Notes: generated by a model not told the origin, from the sequence alone. Positions 1 to 5,628 are shown, counted from the first letter of the stretch. The stretch is 5,742 bases of DNA from Deferribacterales bacterium (GCA_025997275.1 BNUJ01000088.1:1-5742); one strand, 5' to 3'. Numbers and translations: made by a program.

Positions 1-926
1 GTGTCATTCCAAGAGAGGGATGGACGTGCAATGTAGATAGCCGCCGCCGAATTGAGCAACACGACGTCCCGTTTCGCCCCCTGTGCACCTGAAAGGATAC
101 TCCGCGTAATTTTTGCATTTTCATCAGGGGAGCCACCTACAAGTTCTTCTTTTTTACAACGCTTAAACCCAAACTGCTCAGGTTCAATAGTATATGAACG
201 GAAAGTCCCATTGCGCACCTCACAGACGCTAGTAGGAGCACTCAATGAAATCTCATCAAGCCCGTCCTGACCATATACCACAAGTGCATTCTTCACCCCA
301 AGGTTAGAAAGCACCTGTGCCATCGGCTCTATAAGGTCGGCATCATACACCCCTAGTAGCTCCATATTTGCCCCTGCGGGGTTAACCAGAGGTCCCAGTA
401 TATTAAATATAGTCCTAATCCCCAGCTCTTTACGCACAGGAGCCACATACTTCATTGAAATATGATAGTTTTGCGCAAACAAAAAACATAACCCAATTTT
501 CTTTAATAGCTCCAGACTTTGTTCTGGGGAGTTCGTAATGTCCACCCCAAGGCTTTCAAGCACATCTGCTGCTCCTGACTTACTAGAAGCCGCGCGGTTT
601 CCGTGTTTTGCCACTGGAACCCCTGCTGCAGAAATAACCATCGCCGAAGTTGTAGAAATATTGAAAGAATTAGAGTAGTCTCCGCCTGTGCCGACAATCT
701 CTAGCACGTCCATGTCATGCAGAATCCTAATGCAGTGTTTCCGCATACCAGCTGCCGATGCGGTAATCTCGTCTATAGTCTCCCCTTTCACTGCCATTGC
801 CGTCAGGAAAGCCGCCATCTGAATGTCGCTCGCTTTCCCGCTCATAATCTCATCCATTACCTTCTCAGCTAATTCGTAGCTAAGATTTTCCCTGCTCGCC
901 GCCTTTACAATCGCTTCCTGAATCAT
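1..926 (-). CDS. trpD: Anthranilate phosphoribosyltransferase TrpD, C-terminus cut by window edge
   Basis: This enzyme transfers phosphoribose from PRPP to anthranilate, giving phosphoribosyl-anthranilate, the second step of cytoplasmic tryptophan synthesis. My translation from the ATG at 926 is open for 308 residues to the window edge; the family is usually about 330-345, so only the last part is missing. Seen in order: an N-terminal helical domain (1-70), the PRPP-binding GTGGD at 79-83 followed by FNIST, KHGNR at 107-111, then [12 protein letters not shown]165 lies before [17 protein letters not shown], and the Mg-binding pair is DE at 224-225 (roles by family knowledge). No frameshift or stop is seen. 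The start is supported by AGAGGAG six bases upstream. It has its own promoter, and no trpE or trpG precedes it; the neighbour upstream is an unrelated ATPase, so this is either a rearranged operon or a separate trpD unit. Base composition looks more GC-rich than the genes at 2565-5441. Confidence 0.96.
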   Translation of the reverse strand, partial: MIQEAIVKAASRENLSYELAEKVMDEIMSGKASDIQMAAFLTAMAVKGETIDEITASAAGMRKHCIRILHDMDVLEIVGTGGDYSNSFNISTTSAMVISAAGVPVAKHGNRAASSKSGAADVLESLGVDITNSPEQSLELLKKIGLCFLFAQNYHISMKYVAPVRKELGIRTIFNILGPLVNPAGANMELLGVYDADLIEPMAQVLSNLGVKNALVVYGQDGLDEISLSAPTSVCEVRNGTFRSYTIEPEQFGFKRCKKEELVGGSPDENAKITRSILSGAQGAKRDVVLLNSAAAIYIARPSLSWND

Positions 927-935
927 AGAATACTC

Positions 936-955
936 CTCTGTTTCTTTATACAGAG
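936..955. promoter_or_regulatory. Candidate operator: inverted repeat over the trpD -10 and start
   Basis: CTCTGT (936-941) and ACAGAG (950-955) form a perfect 6-bp inverted repeat with an 8-bp spacer. It covers the whole -10 box and the predicted transcription start of trpD, the place where a repressor would block initiation. It does not resemble the enterobacterial TrpR operator. Six-base arms can arise by chance, so the role is inferred from position. Confidence 0.35.
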
Positions 956-973
956 ATGTAGAGGTTTTGTCAA
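945..973 (-). promoter_or_regulatory. trpD: Sigma-70 type promoter of trpD
   Basis: On the minus strand TTGACA (968-973) is followed by exactly 17 bases and TATAAA (945-950). That is a perfect -35 and a 5/6 -10 at optimal spacing. Transcription would start near 938, leaving a leader of only about 12 bases that is almost entirely the ribosome binding site AGAGGAG (933-939). There is therefore no room for a leader peptide, T-box or attenuator, so any control should act at initiation. Confidence 0.8.
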
Positions 974-1019
974 TAAAAGTATTCGTCCAAAATCTACTAT
1001 GACATTACAGGGAAAATAA

Positions 1020-2273
1020 CTAGTTTTCATTCCATAGATAGCAGGCAGGTATAGCCCAGAGTTTATCCCCGCAGGGAACAATTTCATTGCCCGTATAGAC
1101 TACTATCCCCCCTTGAAACTTGTTGTCAGAGGTGACTTTCAGCTCCTTTAACCCAGTGAAGTCTTTATCATTGACACTTTTAGTGAGTTTCACCTCTATG
1201 CCCAGCACTTCGCCATTACTATTTTCAAGCACTAAATCAACCTCTTTGCCCGCCTTTGTGCGCATGTGCGATACACTCATACCAATAAGAGCAGAGGCGT
1301 TCTTCATAACCTCTGTAGCTATAAAGTTCTCAAATATATGTCCGAACGTCTCACGGTCGTTTATATAAATTTCGCGCATATCCCGCCTTAGCAGATAGCA
1401 AAGCAGGTTGACATCATTAAAAAACAGCTTGCTCGCCTTAGTCCAGCGTTTGTTTAGGTGGGCTGGTTTAGCCCATGCTTTCAACTCAAATGCTAGAAAA
1501 GTATTGATTATGCTAGCTTTATATTTATCATAAGTTTTATTGTCTAACCTCGTTTCTGTTATAACACTATTGTTATTCAGCTGGCTACCAACCCGCATTG
1601 CAAGGATAGACAACAACATTACTATCTTTTCAGGGTTGCGAATCTCTGCCACACCCTGCACATCACGTTGCAAAATCGTGCTTAAATAGTCATCAAACCA
1701 TTGCTTTCTATCAATCTGCGGATACGTGGCAAGCTCGGGATAGGTCGCATTTTGCATATATTCTAATAGGTCATAATCTTTATACTTCCTATACCCTAGT
1801 TTATCAGTCCAGAGTTTTTCAATAAAGTTTATGCCCGTTTGGGCGTATTCAGCAGTTGAAAATGGCAATAGGGTTATTGTTGCCATACGCCCAACCAAAG
1901 CCCTTGATAGATTAGGCAGTGCCAATAAATTGGCAGAGCCTGTCAACAGATATAGCCCTTGTCCTCTGCCTATTAACCGACTCTCATCTATGGATATTTT
2001 TAGATAGGGGAATATTTCCTTAACCAGTTGCACCTCATCAATAATATTCAACTTTCCCTCAGGCAGGGCACTCATAAAGCCAGCGGGGTCTTGTTTCGCT
2101 TGCGCCAGCGCAAACGGTGCATCAAAGCTGATATAGTTAACGTTGTCAGCATTACATACATTGTGCGCAAGGGTAGATTTCCCTACCTGACGCGGTCCAT
2201 TAAGATATACCAACGGACGTGTCTCAACAGTTTTCGTTAATACCTTCGCAATAGCCCTATTTACATAGCCCAT
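1020..2273 (-). CDS. AAA_14/DUF4143 family ATP-binding protein
   Basis: This 417-residue protein has the standard two-part architecture of the AAA_14 plus DUF4143 family. The N-terminal P-loop ATPase shows Walker A GPRQVGKST (26-34), Walker B LNIIDE (75-80) and the sensor-like LLTGSAN (109-115). GRM follows at 128-130. The DUF4143 half includes YLSTILQRDV (196-205) and GHIFENFIATEV (311-322). Its end carries a PD-(D/E)XK-type core, with D346 in KEVDLVLE and E360-x-K362 in GIEVK, so the nuclease-like fold appears to keep its acidic residues. Length is normal and the frame is intact. The start is set by GAGGA a few bases upstream. The cellular role of the family is unknown; members are often single genes in accessory DNA. 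It has its own promoter and palindromic operator, 93 bp separate it from trpD, and no terminator is evident between them, so some read-through is possible. Confidence 0.93.
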   Translation of the reverse strand: MGYVNRAIAKVLTKTVETRPLVYLNGPRQVGKSTLAHNVCNADNVNYISFDAPFALAQAKQDPAGFMSALPEGKLNIIDEVQLVKEIFPYLKISIDESRLIGRGQGLYLLTGSANLLALPNLSRALVGRMATITLLPFSTAEYAQTGINFIEKLWTDKLGYRKYKDYDLLEYMQNATYPELATYPQIDRKQWFDDYLSTILQRDVQGVAEIRNPEKIVMLLSILAMRVGSQLNNNSVITETRLDNKTYDKYKASIINTFLAFELKAWAKPAHLNKRWTKASKLFFNDVNLLCYLLRRDMREIYINDRETFGHIFENFIATEVMKNASALIGMSVSHMRTKAGKEVDLVLENSNGEVLGIEVKLTKSVNDKDFTGLKELKVTSDNKFQGGIVVYTGNEIVPCGDKLWAIPACYLWNEN

Positions 2274-2291
2274 CTCTCATCCTCGCCATTT

Positions 2292-2323
2292 ATAGGATTA
2301 TAATCCTATCTTTTCTAGGATTA
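2292..2323. promoter_or_regulatory. Operator-like palindrome plus third half-site at the ATPase promoter
   Basis: The sequence ATAGGATTATAATCCTAT (2292-2309) is a perfect 18-bp palindrome made of two abutting 8-bp half-sites, TAGGATTA (2293-2300) and TAATCCTA (2301-2308). After a 7-bp spacer a third exact TAGGATTA follows at 2316-2323, touching the -10 box and the predicted start. Three identical half-sites between the -10 and the ribosome binding site strongly suggest repressor binding. In RNA the palindrome could also form a 7-bp hairpin just ahead of the ribosome binding site. No regulator is encoded next door, so autoregulation or a distant regulator is inferred. Confidence 0.65.
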
Positions 2324-2350
2324 GAATACCATAAATAGTAAAGTTGTCAA
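2323..2350 (-). promoter_or_regulatory. Promoter of the DUF4143 ATPase gene, extended -10
   Basis: The minus strand has a perfect TTGACA (2345-2350), a 16-bp spacer ending in TGG, and TATTCT (2323-2328), so the -10 is of the extended TGn type, which compensates for the 4/6 hexamer. The start would lie near 2316, giving a leader of roughly 43 bases. The same layout, TTGACA with 16 bp and TGn, recurs at the plus-strand promoter at 5505-5532. Confidence 0.7.
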
Positions 2351-2475
2351 GAGAGGTTGAGATAAGATATGCTTAACTGATTTTTAATTAGCACAGTTAG
2401 TTTTATTTTAATGGAATACATATCAAAATCTTGCTAAAAGAGTCATTACAGCGAGAATGTAGAGGAGTTCAGTAG

Positions 2476-2502
2476 AAATATTTTGTGTTGAACAAAATAT
2501 TT
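2476..2502. repeat. Perfect 11-bp AT-rich inverted repeat, 5-base loop
   Basis: AAATATTTTGT (2476-2486) and ACAAAATATTT (2492-2502) are exact reverse complements around the loop GTTGA. Neither side is followed by a run of T, so it is not a canonical intrinsic terminator. It could be a protein-binding palindrome, a transcript-end stabilising hairpin, or part of a terminator pair with the hairpin at 2536-2555. Confidence 0.6.
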
Positions 2503-2535
2503 GACTTTGTGCTTATAATGTGTTACAAGATGCCT

Positions 2536-2555
2536 CGTGAGGGGACTACCTCACG
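2536..2555 (-). terminator. Hairpin 3' of the RipA-family gene, possible weak terminator
   Basis: CGTGAGG (2536-2542) pairs with CCTCACG (2549-2555) around a 6-base loop, nine bases past the stop codon of the preceding gene. The stem is GC-rich, but on the minus strand no T-tract follows. On the plus strand it is followed by TTTCACTTCT. It may end the six-gene transcript or only protect its 3' end. Confidence 0.4.
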
Positions 2556-2564
2556 TTTCACTTC

Positions 2565-3263
2565 TCAATTAGATTCTTTCTCTAAATCCTTTAGTCCACG
2601 CTTATGTGCCTGCAACTTGTCCTCATCGTCTTTATTTTCTTTATTTTTCATATCAGTTGTTTTTAGCCAATAGGTAATACCGAACAACAATACTAACAAC
2701 AATACTATTATCCCACCTAGCAGAATAATTGTTGGTATGTCTAAATTGATTTCAACCTGTTTTGGTAGCTCTATCCCAAACAAGATAAGCCAACCAAAAC
2801 ACATAAGAATACTCAGCAACGTATTCGCCTTTGAGGGTGAAATCGGATAGCCACCTAAGGGATTTGACCAAAAGCTATAATTCTTATGAATAACTGTTTT
2901 GTATAACTCCCCAATATCATTCTCTAAATAGTCAATATGGTGTTCCCAGTTTTCATATATTTGCTTTGAGGCACGATTGACCAAATACCAAATATATGAA
3001 ACTAACAACCCACCAGCAGTCAATATTAGATACAAATACGGATAATCGCATTGCTGTTTGTTTGTCTTTAGGTTAATATATCCGATAAACAAAGCAGATA
3101 TAAAGCCAACAAAATATATCGCCCTACGCCACGACATACCTATCTCAAAGTCTCTAACATGCCAAGCCTTTTCCAGCAACCATCTTTTATTGGAGTCTTT
3201 GTCGCTCGTTTCTTTAATATTCAAGAACTCTTGATATTTAGGCTCTTTCTCTTTATCGTTCAT
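2565..3263 (-). CDS. RipA-family-like four-helix membrane protein
   Basis: This 232-residue protein resembles the RipA family of oligomeric inner-membrane proteins, named after a Francisella protein needed for growth inside host cells; the biochemical role is unknown. Seen: a charged cytoplasmic N-terminus with RDFEI (37-41) and WRRAIYF (45-51), then four hydrophobic segments at about 48-65, 76-95, 146-165 and 176-199. A long loop between the second and third holds NRASKQIYENWEHHIDYLE (96-114) and GELYKTV (118-124), which I recognise as the family's signature region. The tail is very charged and lysine-rich (201-232). The ATG overlaps the TGA of the preceding gene by four bases and has a good AAGGAGA at 3271-3277, so translation is probably coupled. 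It is the last gene of the cassette. The family call rests on remembered motifs; the membrane topology is secure. Confidence 0.85.
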   Translation of the reverse strand: MNDKEKEPKYQEFLNIKETSDKDSNKRWLLEKAWHVRDFEIGMSWRRAIYFVGFISALFIGYINLKTNKQQCDYPYLYLILTAGGLLVSYIWYLVNRASKQIYENWEHHIDYLENDIGELYKTVIHKNYSFWSNPLGGYPISPSKANTLLSILMCFGWLILFGIELPKQVEINLDIPTIILLGGIIVLLLVLLFGITYWLKTTDMKNKENKDDEDKLQAHKRGLKDLEKESN

Positions 3264-3904
3264 TTTTGTCTCTCCTTATATTCTGCTAGCCGTTTAATGT
3301 CTGCTAGTCGTTCTTTAGCATTGTTGACAATCGTGTCATCTTTACCATATTTGATAACCCATTCAAGGTCATTCCCTGCTTCATCGTATTTACCAAGTAG
3401 CGCATAGCTATTCCCTCTGTTATAATAAGCTACCCCATCGTTGGGATTTTTTTCCAATGCAACACCGCTATTTATTATGCCACGCTCAATATCATTCTGA
3501 TTTCTAACGCTTTCCTTGTAATCGTTATCACTATTTTTTGTAGGAATAACATTATCAACAATGAATAAATATATGCGATAAATCCAATAAATAGCCAGCA
3601 CAACACCTAAAACCCAAACAATCCAGTCATCCCCGCTGTTATTTGTGTCACCATTTTTACTTGTATTGTCTGCTTTACTTGTATTGTCTGCAGCCCCATA
3701 CCTAGATATACTTCCCCCAACATGCGGAATATCATTGTTGCCATCCACGTTCATACGTTTAGGTGCTCCTTCGCTCACATGAGGACGGACATGTGGCTTG
3801 ACATGTAGCCTCGCCCACACAGGAGAAGTGAACAGAAGTGCACATATTGTAGTCAAAACTAATGTTTTAAGCCTACACAACTTTTTAAGTTTTGTTAAAA
3901 TCAT
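3260..3904 (-). CDS. Exported, membrane-anchored protein with a TPR motif
   Basis: I do not recognise a specific family for this 214-residue protein. Residues 1-31 look like a signal peptide (basic start, hydrophobic 14-26, SPVWA at the likely cut). A low-complexity region follows: the histidine-containing HVKPHVRPHV (34-43), then a serine/asparagine/aspartate-rich linker with ADNTSK twice in a row (72-83), encoded by a perfect 18-bp tandem duplication. A hydrophobic segment at about 93-118 should anchor it. The C-terminal part carries one clear TPR (about 156-188, with AYYNRGNSYALLGKYDEA) and a following helix rich in K and R. With a cleaved signal and one anchor, the TPR would face the cytoplasm and the His-rich part outside; this topology is inferred. 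TAGGAA at 3911-3916, overlapping the previous stop, serves as its ribosome binding site. TPRs bind proteins, so a partner in the same cassette is plausible. Confidence 0.85.
   Translation of the reverse strand: MILTKLKKLCRLKTLVLTTICALLFTSPVWARLHVKPHVRPHVSEGAPKRMNVDGNNDIPHVGGSISRYGAADNTSKADNTSKNGDTNNSGDDWIVWVLGVVLAIYWIYRIYLFIVDNVIPTKNSDNDYKESVRNQNDIERGIINSGVALEKNPNDGVAYYNRGNSYALLGKYDEAGNDLEWVIKYGKDDTIVNNAKERLADIKRLAEYKERQK
3656..3691. repeat. Perfect 18-bp tandem duplication, two copies
   Basis: The unit TTTACTTGTATTGTCTGC occurs at 3656-3673 and again at 3674-3691 without a mismatch. It lies in frame in the linker of the TPR protein and encodes ADNTSK twice on the minus strand. Exact identity, including third codon positions, points to recent slippage, so copy number may vary between strains. 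Confidence 0.95.
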
Positions 3905-3913
3905 TTTTAATTC

Positions 3914-4351
3914 CTAATTTAATTGCTGTTGTAATGGGTCACAGCCATATTTATTATCTCCTACAGTGCCACGTAAAAAGCCTAGTTCTATTATTGCCCA
4001 AAGATTTACTATGGGAACTAAAAATAATAGTATAAACCAACCACTCCTATTTCTATCGTGACAACGCTTAATTAGTGGATTTATAAATAAAATAAGGCAT
4101 AAAATACGAGAAAATATCTCATATACTGCTTCTGCCATTTCTTCTTCATAGAATAATAAAGGCAAGATAAAAGCTAGCACAGCACATCCAATCGTTACTG
4201 ACAGCACAACGTGCAACCAATACGTGGCTCTTGTAATCCTCCCAGTGGAAGAAAAGAATAACTTTATCCAACTTTGACGGAATGCCGTCCCACAATATGA
4301 ACAGAACTCACTTCCGTTCGCTATTTCCTTGCCACAATTTTTACAAAGCAT
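3914..4351 (-). CDS. Zinc-ribbon DUF805 membrane protein
   Basis: This 145-residue protein begins with a small zinc ribbon, CKNC (3-6) and CSYC (17-20), joined directly to a DUF805 domain (about 30-139). DUF805 landmarks are FFSSTGRITRATYW (32-45), the conserved RCHDRNRSGWF (96-106) between the second and third hydrophobic segments, and GDNKYGCDP (131-139) near the end. Hydrophobic segments lie at about 45-67, 79-94 and 105-125. DUF805 proteins are small inner-membrane proteins of unknown function (YhaH type); the ribbon is a common N-terminal addition and would sit in the cytoplasm. The start is supported by AGGGGG nine bases upstream. It lies 23 bp after the preceding gene and 9 bp before the next, so it belongs to the same transcript. 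Confidence 0.92.
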   Translation of the reverse strand: MLCKNCGKEIANGSEFCSYCGTAFRQSWIKLFFSSTGRITRATYWLHVVLSVTIGCAVLAFILPLLFYEEEMAEAVYEIFSRILCLILFINPLIKRCHDRNRSGWFILLFLVPIVNLWAIIELGFLRGTVGDNKYGCDPLQQQLN

Positions 4352-4374
4352 ATTTGTTATCCCCCTATCTATAT

Positions 4375-4821
4375 TTAATTTTCAACTTCCTTACGGAATT
4401 TTCCCCAAGACCTTATTACTCCATCACAATCTTTGTAGTTTTCAAATGTTTCCATCCACCTAAATTTTCCTGCTAGCTTGAATTTTCTAGCCCCAGCATA
4501 TATGAATATATATACGTCAGAATTCAGTCGTGCGCTATTGTGCGGATTTTTCATATCTGCTATTGCAGTTTCATTTGGTTTCTCAAAATCAAACCTAAAA
4601 AGTGTTCTGTCCTCATTTAGCCATTTATTGCGATAGCCGAACTTGCCACCTGTTCCGCACCTGCATAAAACAGCCTCATAAGTACCATCAAGTTTTTCTC
4701 CGTAACAATACGTTGATACTGTGCAATCACTTGCATCGCCCTCAAGGTCAACTAGCCTTGCAATATCAGCTTTGGAAAATAATTCTCCAACTCTATTTTT
4801 AAGGTTTTTGATTTCGTTCAT
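4375..4821 (-). CDS. Hypothetical soluble protein
   Basis: I do not recognise this protein. It has no signal peptide or membrane segment. A short amphipathic start (MNEIKNLKNRVGELFSKADIARLVDLEG) leads into a mixed alpha/beta region with aromatic-rich strands, including DVYIFIYAGARKFKLAGKF. Five cysteines are present, two of them as CRC, without a clear metal-binding pattern. Start choice: ATG at 4821 has GGGAGG (4826-4831) four bases upstream and gives 148 residues. An in-frame ATG at 4836 would give 153 residues and overlaps the TGA of the preceding gene as ATGA, but has no ribosome binding site of its own. I prefer 4821, although coupled initiation at 4836 is possible. As the only cytoplasmic product among exported and membrane proteins, it could be an immunity or regulatory partner, but nothing in it shows this. 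Confidence 0.8.
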   Translation of the reverse strand: MNEIKNLKNRVGELFSKADIARLVDLEGDASDCTVSTYCYGEKLDGTYEAVLCRCGTGGKFGYRNKWLNEDRTLFRFDFEKPNETAIADMKNPHNSARLNSDVYIFIYAGARKFKLAGKFRWMETFENYKDCDGVIRSWGKFRKEVEN

Positions 4822-4832
4822 ATTACCTCCCG

Positions 4833-5117
4833 TCATTTAACACTTTTTACATCGCACGAGCTACCATTCCTAAAGATAAGTTTATTGTTATAAGAATATG
4901 ACCCGTTATATATCAATAGTGCATCTTCATAATAGGCAAATTCATAACAATAACGTGTAATAATAATCGTTTTAGAATAAAGGTCTTGGTATATGTCACT
5001 ATCTATCCTTGTCACATACACGCTATACTCCTCAGCCTGTGCTATGGTGGTAGATAAAAATACGACCACGACCAGTGCAACAAGTCTATATAACCTCTTG
5101 AAATATCTTAAAATCAT
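4833..5117 (-). CDS. Small secreted protein with two cysteines
   Basis: This 94-residue protein has a clear signal peptide: basic MILRYFKRLYR, hydrophobic LVALVVVVFLSTTI and a cut after AQA (28). The mature part is about 66 residues, rich in tyrosine, with YSVYVTRIDSDIYQD (31-45), TRYCYEFAYYEDALLIY (54-70) and KLIFRNGSSCDV (79-90). C57 and C88 are its only mature cysteines and could form one disulfide outside the cytoplasm. It resembles widespread small exported hypothetical proteins with a TRYCYE...ALL...KLIF...CDV pattern, from memory; no function is known to me. AGGGG six bases upstream supports the start. It follows the previous gene by 15 bp, and its stop overlaps an ATG of the next gene. 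Its first 12 residues resemble those of the TPR protein at 3260-3904. Confidence 0.82.
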   Translation of the reverse strand: MILRYFKRLYRLVALVVVVFLSTTIAQAEEYSVYVTRIDSDIYQDLYSKTIIITRYCYEFAYYEDALLIYNGSYSYNNKLIFRNGSSCDVKSVK

Positions 5118-5132
5118 CTTTAGCCCCTATTT

Positions 5133-5441
5133 TTAACGGCACTTTATTGTTGCATAATGTAGCCAATTGAAGATTTGTGCGTTGTTCATTGTCAAGCCTC
5201 TACCCTCGCCACGTCCCCAATAACATTTTCCACTGATAGGCTTGTCATTCTCAAATATTATCTCAACGGATAAAGACCCATATTCATTATAAGTCCTGCG
5301 ATATCCATTCCGCATACCGTTTAGGTATAAATTCTCGCCTATAAGCCGACCTTTTTCATCAAAAAAACGTACTACTCCATTCTCTAGTCCATTTTTTACT
5401 GTACTAAAAGACTTGCTACCACCATCAAGATTTATTTGCAC
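5133..5441 (-). CDS. YwqK/MORN-repeat protein, N-terminally truncated
   Basis: From a GTG at 5441 this encodes 102 residues of a repeat protein of the kind annotated as YwqK-family antitoxin or MORN-variant. Seen: VKNGLENGVVRFFDEKGRLIGENL (15-38), YLNGMRNGYRRTYNEYG (39-55) and NDKPISGKCYW (65-75), then a C-terminal region with N87-N92 and C101 that I associate with exported members. Homology-like sequence continues upstream of the GTG in frame (FFDSEGRAINGI) until a TAA at 5493-5495, with no ATG and no ribosome binding site. The start and any signal peptide are therefore missing: a 5'-truncated or frameshifted remnant is likely. In another frame, ATG at 5511 gives MSIVILKIFFSVF and then stops in a T6 run. 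Loss of one T there would join the frames, although no ribosome binding site precedes it. The antitoxin label is traditional and not evidence of function. Confidence 0.65.
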   Translation of the reverse strand: MQINLDGGSKSFSTVKNGLENGVVRFFDEKGRLIGENLYLNGMRNGYRRTYNEYGSLSVEIIFENDKPISGKCYWGRGEGRGLTMNNAQIFNWLHYATIKCR

Positions 5442-5504
5442 TATTCCGTTGATAGCCCTGCCCTCACTGTCAAAAAACGCTAAAAAATATCTTTAATATA
5501 ACTA

Positions 5505-5532
5505 TTGACATAATTTATAGTTATGTTATACA
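5505..5532 (+). promoter_or_regulatory. Divergent plus-strand promoter with spacer palindrome
   Basis: TTGACA (5505-5510), 16 bp ending in TGT, and TATACA (5527-5532) form a consensus -35 with an extended -10. Start is predicted near 5539. Between the hexamers, ACATAA (5508-5513) and TTATGT (5521-5526) form a perfect 6-bp inverted repeat with a 7-bp spacer, overlapping the -35 and abutting the -10, as a repressor site would. It should drive the mini-ORFs and the gene at 5657. Confidence 0.6.
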
Positions 5533-5574
5533 ATCTGCCAGTGGTGTATTCACAAAAATCACTATTTATAGGTT

Positions 5575-5628
5575 ATGCTGTCCATATATAACTCACGCAT
5601 AAAATACTTGAAAGGGGTAGGAGTATGA
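5575..5628 (+). CDS. Possible 17-residue mini-ORF
   Basis: ATG at 5575 opens a 17-codon frame (MLSIYNSRIKYLKGVGV). Its TGA at 5626-5628 overlaps the ATG of the next mini-ORF as ATGA. Only a weak AGG precedes it, five bases upstream. It is listed because of the chained overlaps; chance is a real alternative. Confidence 0.2.
   Translation: MLSIYNSRIKYLKGVGV

Larger units (their letters stand above)
2274..2564. other. Intergenic region between the membrane-gene cassette and the ATPase
   Basis: This 291-bp AT-rich gap separates two minus-strand units. From its upstream side it holds a 7-bp hairpin near the end of the RipA-family gene (2536-2555), a perfect 11-bp inverted repeat (2476-2502), one copy of a direct repeat whose partner lies past the ATPase stop (2444-2458), and the ATPase promoter and palindrome (2292-2350). 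I found no convincing small gene in either direction. Confidence 0.6.

Noticed and set aside
52..270. Plus-strand 72-codon ORF antisense to trpD
   Set aside because: It is antisense to conserved trpD coding sequence, with no ribosome binding site or recognisable protein.
503..697. Minus-strand 64-codon ORF
   Set aside because: It lies inside trpD in another frame; trpD is intact here with all its motifs.
927..1019. T-box, trp leader peptide or TRAP-type leader before trpD
   Set aside because: The predicted leader is about 12 bases and no T-box sequence, Trp-rich ORF or repeated GAG/TAG triplets are seen.
2374..2399. TAACTG/CAGTTA inverted repeat followed by a T-rich stretch, as a terminator
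   Set aside because: It has only 6 AT-rich pairs with a 14-base loop, the T-rich side is on the plus strand, and no plus-strand transcript is expected.
2488..2519. Plus-strand TATAAT (2514-2519) as a promoter reading into the RipA-family gene
   Set aside because: The only -35-like hexamer, TTGAAC at 2488, is 20 bp away, too far; TTGACT at 2501 is far too close. Nothing codes downstream on that strand.
1020..5441. ATPase and six-gene cassette as one defence system
   Set aside because: They are separated by 291 bp with a separate promoter and possible terminator, and none of the cassette proteins shows a recognised effector domain. The YwqK antitoxin label alone is not evidence.
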